Assembly (NCBI GenBank): GCA_028752905.1
Contig: JAQNBH010000010.1
Coordinates: 17,015,940-17,079,939 of the forward strand
Source: Cladorhizidae sp. MBARI D1340-BT2
Taxonomy: Eukaryota > Porifera > Demospongiae > Poecilosclerida > Cladorhizidae
Length of the DNA: 64,000 nucleotides
Direction of reading: 5' to 3'
Below the pieces are notes generated by a model. That model had not been told where the DNA came from, did not search any database, and saw only the letters and a list, made by a program, of their open reading frames with translations. Positions 54,618 to 64,000 of the stretch are shown one piece after another. Numbering within the stretch: position 1 is the stretch's first letter; each line of letters begins with the position of its first letter. Made by a program: the position numbers and the translations under genes.

Positions 54618-57600
54618 ATTTGAAAATCAACAGCACCACAGTTTGCATGATTGTAGACACAGGAGCATCCACGGACATCATGGATGAGGAAACATTTGCC
54701 AAAGTGAACCAAGCGAATAATCCTGAGTTACAGCCTTCAACAAAGCGTATGGTGCAGACTCCCAACTTACAGTAGTGGGACAGTTTGACACTAACTTTGA
54801 AGTTGATACAAAGACAGTGCTATCAACAATTCATGTACTACGAGGAAGTCACGGGTCTCTACTCAGTTACAAGACAGCATGTGACCTTGGTCTGGTTCAT
54901 GTTAAGATTAAGCATGTTTGGTATAGTCCAAGAGTATGTGAGAGGCTGGTGCAAAAATATCCCAATTTGTTTGAAGGTATAGGCAAGCTCAAGAATACAG
55001 AAGTCAAACTTCACATTGACACAAATGTACCTCCTGTGGCTCAAGCAACACGCAGAATTCCTTTTCACATGAGGAAACAAGTTGAAAAAGAGCTCATCAA
55101 CCTTGAACAACAAAGAATCATTGAGAAAGTTGAAGGTTCAACTCCATGGGTTTCACCTTTAGTCATTATCCCCAAAAAGAATGGCGAGGTCCATTTATGT
55201 GTTGACATGAGGAGAGCAAATAAGGCAATCAACCGAGAGAGACATCCTAGTCCAACAATTGATGATCTTATTCACAACCTGAATGGAGGAACAGTTTTTA
55301 CAAAACTTGATTTAAGACAAGGATATCATCAAAACCCTTATTACCTGAGAGCAGATATATAACAACGTTCACAACTCACAAAGGTTTAAGACGTTATGCT
55401 CGACTGAACTTTGGAACAAACTCAGCAAGTTAGATATTTCAAAACATCATCCATGAACAGATTCGGGACATACCAGGATCAATCAACATAAGTGATGATG
55501 TTATAATATTTGGGAAAACTCAAACTGATCATGACAAGGCTCTACATGCAGTTTTTGAGAGATTCTCATCAGTCAGTTTGTCTTTCAACAAGACAAAGTG
55601 TGAATTCAGCAAGAACTCGTTGACATTCTTTGGTTTTGTATTTTCGGACAAAGGAATCTCACCTGATCCTAAGAAAGTACAAGCAATTCATGACGCCAAT
55701 CCTCCTACATCAACCAGTGGTATCCGAAGTTTTCTAGGAATGGCAACATATTGTGCAAAATTTATACCATCAGTGACATATCACAGCCATTACTAGAGTT
55801 GACCAGAAAGGATGTTCATTTCTTATGGACAACAGAACATGACAAAGCTTTTCAAAAAATCAAGCAGCTATTAGCAAGTGATACAATCATGGCATATTTC
55901 GATCAACAGAAAGTAACAGAGCTGATCACAGATGCATCACCTGTCGGTCTCTCAGCAATACTGTTTCAAAAGTTGCAGGGAGAGAATCACGGAAGAGTAA
56001 TAGCATATGCAAGCAGAGCACTCTCTGATGTAGAAAGCAGGTATTCTCAGACAGAGAAAGAAGCATTAGCCATAGTGTGGGCTATTGAAAAGTTTCATCT
56101 ATATCTCTATGGAGGACATTTTACCCTTTACACGGACTGCAAACCAGTCGAATTGATTTATGGTAACCCAAAGTCCAAGCCTCCAGCACGCATCGAACAT
56201 TGGAATCTGAGACTACAAGGATATGACTTCTCAATAATACATACTAAAGGAAACCAGAATCCTTCCAATTACCTCTCAAGACATACAAACTCAGACGAAC
56301 CAAAGAAACAAGAAACCATGGCGGAGGACTATGTCAATTTCTTATCTGCTCACGCAGTACCAAAGGCTATGACGTTGTCAGAGATTCGAGAAGCAACCAC
56401 AGCTGACCCAACCTTGCAGCAGATATCCAAAATGATCAGAACTGACAAGTGGAAAGAGCAGACCACATCCGAGGCAGACATCGCAGAAATCAAGCTTTTT
56501 CAAACAGTCAAGAATGAACTCACTGTTAGTAGTGATGAAAGTGTGATACTCTGTGGAAATCGCATCGTAATACCAACTTCACTACGAAAGAGAGCAATTA
56601 TGTTGGCTCATGAAGGTCACCGAGGAATTGTAGTTGCTCAGAGAAAAAGTATGGTTCCCAGGAATAGAAGCAAGAGTAAAGCAACAGATTGACAATTGCA
56701 TTGCTTGTCAGGCCAATGGTCCAGAAAATCGTCCTGAACCTCTCCAGATGTCAACATTGCCATGGCACACTGTACATGTTGATTTCTGTGGACCTTTCCC
56801 AACTAGAGAATATCTACTTGTTACGATAGATGCCTATTCTCGTTTTCCTGAAGCAGAAGTAGTACAATCAACAGCAGCAAAAGGAACAACTTACAAGCTT
56901 GACAGAATCTTTGCCACACACGGAATTCCAAGAGTTCTCAAGACTGATAATGGACCACCATTTTTCGGAAATGAGTTTAAAGCCTATATGGAAGAGAGTG
57001 GAATATCTTACCAGAAGATTACTCCATTGTGGTCACAAGCTAATTCAGAAGCAGAGAACTTTATGAAACCCCTCACAAAAGCAATTCGTTCATCGAATGC
57101 TGAAGGAAGAGATTGGAAGAAAGATCTGTACCCAATTCATGTTGAATTACAGAGCAACACCACACTGCACAACTGGAGATTCCCCATCTGAATTACTGTT
57201 CAACAGAAAGATTAAAACCAAGCTTCCCCAAGTGGAAATGGATGTTGACACTCTAGGAAATGATGTGGAAGTAAAGATAAACGAGTCAAAGAGAGAATGA
57301 AGGAGCATGCAGACAGAAGAGCCCGAGCTCAAGTCTCAAGTCTCAACATTGGTGAAACAGTTCTCCTACGTCAGCGAAAGAAGAACAAGTTCAGCACAAA
57401 GTTTGATCCATCACCTTTCCAAATAGTGGGGGGGAAATGGAACAATGATCACAGCGATCAGGAACGGAAAGTATGTTACACGAAACATTTCTCAGTTCAA
57501 AAAGATTAGTTCGAATATCGAGTGTCTAGATCTCTCAGAAGATGAGTATGAGTCAGATACGCTGGAAGATGACAATGAGACTCCACCACAAGGAAATTCC

Positions 57601-57711
57601 CCACAAAATATGCTTCCAGTGAATCAAGTTCCTCCGACATGGAACAGAAGATACCCTACCAGGAAGAAACAACCATTTCATCAATTTGATCATAATATAT
57701 ATGAACAGTAA
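54617..57711 (+). pseudogene. pol remnant, Mag-like element copy 2
   Basis: Retropepsin IVDTGASTDIMD, then RT with the uninterrupted stretch GEVHLCVDMRRANKAINRER lost in copy 1, KLDLRQGYHQ and ISDDVIIFG, followed by RNase H and integrase. The integrase catalytic stretch (LKTDNGPPFFGNEF, then NSEAENF) reads through here, unlike in U2. Private lesions include a 4-base loss near 55770 before RNase H; the break near 55362 in RT is shared. Not functional. Confidence 0.88.
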
Positions 57712-57766
57712 GTCATTAGAACATTTCATTATGTTAAGATATTAAATTAAGGAAAAAAAGGAGAGA

Positions 57767-58011
57767 TGTAATGTTCAAGTATTATATTACTAATCACACA
57801 CACTGTATCAGTCACTTTGAGACATTGCATCATACTTATGTATTGATTGTCACATTATTACATCATGACGTGATAGAAGAAAGAGAAGTTTTATACTCGT
57901 TCTTTAACTGTCTAAGTACGGTTCGACGGTCTTCATAAATCCAGTCCCATCAGTTGACCTGGACGGATATAAAGACAACCAGATAACAATAAGTAACAGT
58001 TGAACAGTATA
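57767..58011 (+). repeat. 3' LTR, Mag-like element copy 2
   Basis: 245 bases, preceded by the purine run AAGGAAAAAAAGGAGAGA. It matches the U2 3' LTR except for rare substitutions. Confidence 0.88.
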
Positions 58012-58055
58012 CTATGGACATTTAGTCACTTTTGGTAGTCTTCCGACAAGTCGTA

Positions 58056-61000
58056 AGCCACCACATCTCCAAATGCACCCACTGAAATTGCATGCATGTT
58101 ATTGAGTGAACTGAGAACAGGGAAAGTGTTCTTCAAGGAGGTGATTTATGTAAATAACAGGACATACAATTTACTCTGCCACTTCTTTTTGGAATTTGAA
58201 CTTTACACTTGTGGTTTCCTTTTCCTTGTAATTAGGGTGGAAATAACCTTGAGTGAGAACTTAAATTTAGTATGCCCTATTTAGGATAGAAGCTCTAGTC
58301 CAATGCAGATTCTTCCTATATCAAATTGTGGTCCACAGGTTTACCACATAAGGAGAGCTACTGATTGATTGGGGACTTTTTGGAGGAAGTCCATGGCGAT
58401 TTGTCTGGTGAGGTAATTGTTCAAGAACTTAGAAGGAAGTTTTACTAGGAATCCAAGTGGATTTTGTGTATTACTATTAAACACTAACTTTGAAGCTGTC
58501 CCCTTCATCTACACTTTCAATTGCACTAGCCATAGGTAAAGGACGTCCTTTGTGAAACTAATCTTGCACTCTTAATAGTAGACTGGTCAACAATGGCTTC
58601 TTATCAGAGGGAAAGGAAGAGCATGGAAGGACAAACTAGTCTCAATGACTGGAAAAGAGCGAGTAAATCTTTAACAACAAACAAAAACTTTACAAGTTTA
58701 GTTATTTATATTCCATCTCAGTTAGCTAGGCTATATCCTAATAAAGAATACCACAGTTATATATGGTGTATTTATTTATATCTATCCTACACATATAGTT
58801 GTACTGACTGCTATTGCTGGCACTAGCACTCTTGACCAAGATAATAGTACGCCATCATTTTCAGCCTCGATTGGCAATTCTGGCACCACTGAACAGGACA
58901 CACCATCTTCTTCAGCAGCTAACAATCACACCATGGCCACTGATACCACACCATCACTCTCCGATAGTGCGCTACTGCCCCCCATTTCCCTAATGAATAT
59001 TCCACCCACTCAAGTACAGACATAGGAATGTTGCTGCATCAAGGCCACAATTTTGTGCGTGGGTTGCCTGATGATAAAAAAATGAAAAATGTACGCTTCA
59101 TTTCTGGCCGTATTAATTATCCCACTACATTCATGAATGGGTGCCACAGAAAATTTAGGACTCAGTGGGTGCAAAACCATCCATGGCTAATCTATAGTCC
59201 AAGTGAAGATGGTGCCTATTGCAGGGCATGTGCTCTGTTTTGTCCTGATACAGCAGGCCATCAAAGACTAGGGATACTTGTAACTGAGCCATTCCATCTG
59301 TGGACTTCACAATCTTCTGTCTTTCTTCGTCATGAAAAGAATGCATATCACCTGGATTGTATGTCTAAAATGTCTGAGTTTATATGAATTCATTCTGACT
59401 TTTCATCAAGTGTTGGAAGTTTAATTAGCAGGGAACGAGAAGAAAGAATGAAGCACAACTCTGAAGTAAGTAAATCATTAATAGAGTGTGCCCTGTTTTG
59501 CGGACTACAAGGCCTTTCCTTGAGATGGCATATATAGAGAAGTCTCCATGGAGTCTAAATGTCATATTAGTGGGAACTTTATTGAGATTGTACATTTCAT
59601 AGCAAGAACAGACAAAATTTTAGTACAAAGTGCACCTAAGAATGCTATGTACACCTCAAACGTCATCTAGAATGAATTGGTATCTATTATTGGGGGTGCT
59701 GTGCATGATGAAATAAGAGGAAATTAAATATTCTAAATACTTTTCTATTTTAGCTGATGAAGTTACTGACTGCAGTAATTCAGAATAACTCACATTTGTA
59801 GTGGACAAGGATTTTAATATCAGGGAGGAGTTTCTGGCCATGGAGCATATCACAGAAGGTGCACCAGCAACAGCTATTATGACCCGCCTTCAGACATGGG
59901 GGGGGGGGGGGGGGGGGGGGGTGGATTGGCTAACAAGGCTATGATGGTGCATCCAAAATGTCATCTAGCAGACATGGTGTTCAAGGATTAATCAGAGTGA
60001 GTGCTCCGCTTGCATTTTATAGTCATTGTCAATGCCATCAACTTAACCTCTGCATAGTCAAAGCATGCTCACTCCCACAAATCAGGAATGTAAGTGATAC
60101 TTTATCTGAGGTATCCACATTTTTTGGTTTCTCACCAAAGCAGCAAAGCTTCTTTGATAAAATTATTGAAGGGCATGGTGAGCAAAAAAACACTTAAAGC
60201 TGAAAGATGTTTGTAAAATGCGCTGGGTTCATCGCATAGACGCTTACTCTACTTTCTTTGAATGGTACCCTTTTGTTATTAAAATAGTGGAAGAAATTTC
60301 CTGTCGCAGTGTGAACACTAGGAATAGTCATGGGATTCTGAAACTGTTACAAATGCGAATCGATTTTTATATCAGCTTCTTCAGTTTCTTGTATCTTCAT
60401 CCATTACCATAAGGTTTGGTCATGGGATTCTGAAACTGTTACAAAGGCATATGGATTTTTACATCTTTCCAGTTTCTTGTATCTTCATCCATTACCATGA
60501 GGTTACTCAGTTAACTTCGTAGTGTGACAGTGAAATTGCCGAAATGATCTACAGATGTCATATATAACAGCATATGAACAAGTGCCTGCAGTGCTGCATG
60601 AATTCCAGCTACTGAAGTTAGACTGCGAGTCTACATTTCATATTTGGTTTGAAGAAATGACTAAGCTCTCCCAGGATTTACTTATCTCCACTTCAGTCCC
60701 TAGAGCAAAGTTTATAGAGCTAATGCACCAGAAGATAGCCCAGAAGTGTATTATCGAAGGAATGTTATGCTTCCCTTTCTCGATCATATTCTGGTTGAGT
60801 TACAAGATCGGTTTGGCAGGGTTCATCAAAGCATTGTGAAGTTGCTTGGCTTAATTCCATCCATGGTTGTCTGAAAGTAGCAACAGTTCACTTGATGAGG
60901 TATATCAACTCTACCTGACCGATCTCACCTCAATTGTTTAAAACTGAATGTCAAAGATGGAAGATGATGTGGATGTCTACCACTGAAGAAGAAAGGCCAC

Positions 61001-61195
61001 AATCCCTACAACAGACCATATAGTGAAATGGACATGTTCCCTGCTAAGGATTGCATGAATACTACCAGTTACAACATGTGAAAATGAGCGATCTAACAGC
61101 CAGCTAAAACTCCTAAAGACGTATTTAATTAAGGTCAACCATGTCTGAAGAGAGACTCTCAGCTTTGGCAATGATGAGATTTTCATCGACAGAAG
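58056..61195 (+). mobile_element. hAT transposon relic hAT1, copy 3
   Basis: Start ATG is at 58593. The zinc-finger frame is 59028-59387, the catalytic part about 59755-60412, the FLDHILVELQDRFG stretch about 60750-60800, and the dimerisation remnant ends near 61195. Private changes: a 10-base loss just after the G24 run at 59898-59921, and donor GTAAAT in place of GTAAGT after exon 1. The single AGGT near 60897 is again the empty site for the CsRN1-like element. Confidence 0.8.
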
Positions 61196-61833
61196 ACAAA
61201 GGACCTTGACTTGGATGCCTTGGTTCCTTCATTTGCAAGCAAGCATAAGAAGGATGCTAGTGCCATTTGTACTCAATGACTAACTGTATTTAGGTAAAAT
61301 GTATTGTTTATAATTATATACTGGAACAAATTTGAGGTTACTGTTTGTTTGTTGTTGTTTTGTAGAAGTAGAAAAATAGTTTAACCTTTTATTACAGGTC
61401 AATCAGAACTACCCTAAATGGATTCCTAGAATCACCCCTGCAGTGCCATGGTGATTTGGAACTCAGTAGAAAGCACCTCGGTTGAATGGCTGTTCATTTA
61501 TGACCTCAGCATGTTTCATATCACCACATAAAATAAATCACATCTGATGCTGTAATCTTTGGTTTTATATAGTCATTATCATTTTTTAAATGAATAGAGT
61601 AACTTACTGCAATACTGGAATGGAGAGTACATGGTTACACAAGGTTTGTACTTTGTGGTTGGAGAGAAAAAAAGACGAAATGGTGGCAAATGATTTACTC
61701 TAATAACAAATATTGTCCTACCAAACAGTTACTTGACCGTAACATAACCAATTGATGTAGGTGCAGATCAGGTGTCAAATCATACTTAGTATAAACAATG
61801 TGATGTCAATTTCATTTCATAATTGTGCCTTAA
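61196..61833. other. Spacer between hAT1 and hAT2, U3/U4 border
   Basis: Counterpart of 24331-24966, non-coding. Confidence 0.5.
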
Positions 61834-64000
61834 CAGGCTCAGAAGTATCAATCATTGACAGATAAGTAAGTGCCAAGGAACATCGTTTTGTGCGTTGCTC
61901 TTCATAGTTTGTGCTATGAATTTCGTTAGCAACCAAAGATGTTTCTCTAGCATGTCACTGTGCCTTAGACACACTCTTAGCCATAGCCTTGGTTACAGCC
62001 TCACAGCTTAGCAGACTTGACAACCATGATGTATGGTTTTGCAGGCTAACAACTCATGTTTTGCAGGATTTTGATAGCTTTTGCAGTATCTACCCCCCCC
62101 CCCCCCCCCCCAACATCCCTAATCCACCCTTCCACTTCCAAATATTCTATAGAATCTGATCAATACATAATGAAAGTGAAAGTGATATGAGAAGGAATTA
62201 TGAAGTCTCTGGATAAGTTTTATTCAAATATTCTAAGATAGAACCTGATCAATACATTTTTTCTACCTTTTTTTTAATTTTTTTAATTTTTTTTATTATT
62301 TTTTTTTTTAATCAAAATCATGGTCAATACCCATTGGCTAATATGAAGAGCACACAATGCATACACAACATATTAAATACATGAATATTAACAAATGGTA
62401 TTTTGTACATAACATTTAAATAATATAAGAGAATGGAATTCCTTGATATTGAGCTATGAGAAAGAATTATGAAGTCTCGGGACAAGTTTCTTCGGGGTTT
62501 TTTTAGTAGCTGACTTAGCTATTAAATGCATAGTGTCATTAAGTTAATAAGGTGTGAATTTGAGTAACTTTTAACACTTAGGTCACACACCGTGGATGGA
62601 TCTAGTTGCCGTCTTTCTTCAGTCTCCATCTTCCTAACCACACTAAAGAGGCATTCCAGATCTGCATTTGAATGAGGCAATATCAGCAAAACTTGTACAA
62701 ACCACCAAAACGGATTACTTTCAAATCTATGACTGATTGAACTTTAGCCATTGCTGCCCAGAAACGATCAATCGCTCCTGATTCATCATCAGCATCAAAT
62801 TTGGAAAGTTGATGAGATGGTGTAGAACGATAATCCCGAAACTCCATGCTCAAAAAGTCCAATTCATCAATGGAAAGAGATGCAACGCAGTTAGCCAATT
62901 GAAGAATGCCATTCATTGAGGTCTTATATTTATTCCTAGGATCAAGAAAACTGAGTTGTTGTAGAGTACTATCATGAAATGGAAATTTCTCTTTCATTTT
63001 CAATACACTAGTTTCGTAGAATGTTCGTAGAATGTACGTACACACTTAAAGAAATGTCTCTCAAGAGGACTTCCTACCATTTCTTCAAGGTCACCGTACA
63101 ACAATAAACAGGTGGATGTACCAATACCAAGCTAATCATTACTTAGCTGGATTTTGCTATTAGTGATATCGATAGAAGTGATATCATCTGTCAACTTGAT
63201 AACATCGGGGTCCATGAAATTGCTGACAAAAGAATGCAAGAGTCGACGCACATCAGCCTGCAAAGTACCAATACGGCTGACATGAGTTTGAAAAACAGTG
63301 GAAAAGACATTCAAAGGCTTAAGGATATATAGAACGAAGTTACAAAATAACTTCACTTCAGGATCCTTAAGCTGCCTAGCCACCCTCTGTACATGCTCAT
63401 TGTTAGGTTCAGTCTCAGCTATCCTGTCAAAATAGCAATGAAGAGCTGGCCACTGCTGAATCTATCTCTTCAAGCAGCTTTCTAAACTCAGCCACCTGGT
63501 GAACAGTACTTTAGAACTCAAAGTGGTTTAATATTGCTAAACTCAAGTTGAATTTCATTGAACTCCGTCACCCTTGTGGAAGAATGTTTGAAATGATAAA
63601 ATGTCAATTAAAAGATCATCAAGAGAGAGTGGAAGTTTTTTAAGAGCAGCAATAGTGCACAACGCACCCAAGTGGCAAAGACAACCATGACTAAATAATT
63701 TTGGTTGTTTCCCAAGAAACTTAATACTGAATTATGCTTTCCCGCCATAACACTTGCAGTGTCAGATCCATAACCGATCATGTTACTCATGGAATCTTAT
63801 GTGAATCAAACTCTTGCTCTATTGAGTGACTGAGCTGTAGCAATATTGCACACAGGCATACAAAGAAAACGTGTAACTGGCTGATGTGCCACTCTATCCC
63901 AATACCTTACCATGATTCCAAAGTACTTCCTATCTGTTTGATCGTTTCCACCGTCACAGAAAAGGGTGAAAGGAGAAGTGCAGCAAGATTTAATGACCTC
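61834..64000. repeat. Tandem array unit U4, truncated by window end
   Basis: The fourth start of the unit, holding hAT2 copy 3 up to a point equivalent to about 27121 in U2 and 45661 in U3. Collinearity predicts a LINE and another GPCR beyond 64000. Confidence 0.88.
61834..64000 (-). mobile_element. hAT transposon relic hAT2, copy 3 (cut by window end)
   Basis: Collinear with copies 1 and 2, with fragments at 62683-63045, 63132-63383 and 63608-63790. It carries a 19-base C run (62093-62111). The N-terminal coding end and any LINE lie beyond the window. Confidence 0.75.

Larger units (their letters stand above)
53449..58011 (+). mobile_element. Mag-like Ty3/gypsy LTR retrotransposon, copy 2
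   Basis: Same insertion point as copy 1, with the same unequal LTR lengths of 234 and 245 bases. It was therefore copied as part of the unit rather than transposed. Internal order is gag, protease, RT, RNase H, integrase. Confidence 0.9.
43464..61833. repeat. Tandem array unit U3
   Basis: An 18.4-kb unit almost identical to U2 along its whole length, differing by scattered substitutions, short indels and homopolymer lengths. It holds hAT2 copy 2 with the LINE, GPCR-C, the Mag-like element and hAT1 copy 3. Confidence 0.92.

Noticed and set aside
54262..54765. 167-codon antisense ORF across Mag-like gag and protease
   Set aside because: Antisense to recognised gag and protease sequence; broken by the 12-base duplication in the U2 copy.

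Overview
The window is animal genomic DNA. It carries an intron-containing fibronectin type III (FN3) gene, an intronless rhodopsin-like G-protein-coupled receptor (GPCR), and metazoan transposon families: hAT, piggyBac-like, two Ty3/gypsy lineages and a CR1/L2-like LINE. Nothing looks bacterial. Intronless class A receptors together with compact FN3 exons suggest an early-branching metazoan such as a sponge. That placement is inference; no sequence here proves it.

Left flank (1-10.86 kb). A 32-bp minisatellite (75-627) and other low-complexity tracts precede four exons of an FN3 protein gene (2231-3998, + strand). A trinucleotide microsatellite follows (about 4.8-5.1 kb). Next is a TTAA-flanked piggyBac-like relic (5682-7010), then decayed coding sequence with an unknown conserved ORF (about 7.75-8.09 kb) and a Ulp1/C48-like protease remnant (about 9.43-9.88 kb).

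Tandem array (10.86-64.0 kb). The rest of the window is a head-to-tail array of one large unit: U1 10857-24966, U2 24967-43463, U3 43464-61833, and the start of U4 at 61834. The core unit, left to right, is a degenerate hAT relic on the minus strand (hAT2), a receptor promoter, the GPCR, a spacer with paired hairpins and an LTR-like stretch, and a second degenerate hAT relic on the plus strand (hAT1). The receptors are GPCR-A (13524-14619, pseudogene), GPCR-B (32620-33708, intact, 362 aa) and GPCR-C (51072-52160, intact, 362 aa). B and C differ at about 5 nucleotides.

The units carry different transposon insertions, which date the array. U2 and U3 share a CR1/L2-like LINE inside hAT2 and a Mag-like Ty3/gypsy element between the spacer and hAT1. 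U1 has the empty site for both. U1 alone carries a CsRN1-like Ty3/gypsy element with two apparently identical 214-bp LTRs, an AGGT target duplication and a long intact pol frame; U2 and U3 have its empty site. The inferred order is: both hATs present, U1 splits from the U2/U3 ancestor, LINE and Mag insert into that ancestor, U2 and U3 duplicate very recently, and the CsRN1-like element inserts into U1. Only GPCR-B, GPCR-C and the CsRN1-like gag and pol look capable of full translation. The near identity of U2 and U3 could also come from an assembly artefact, which read depth would settle.
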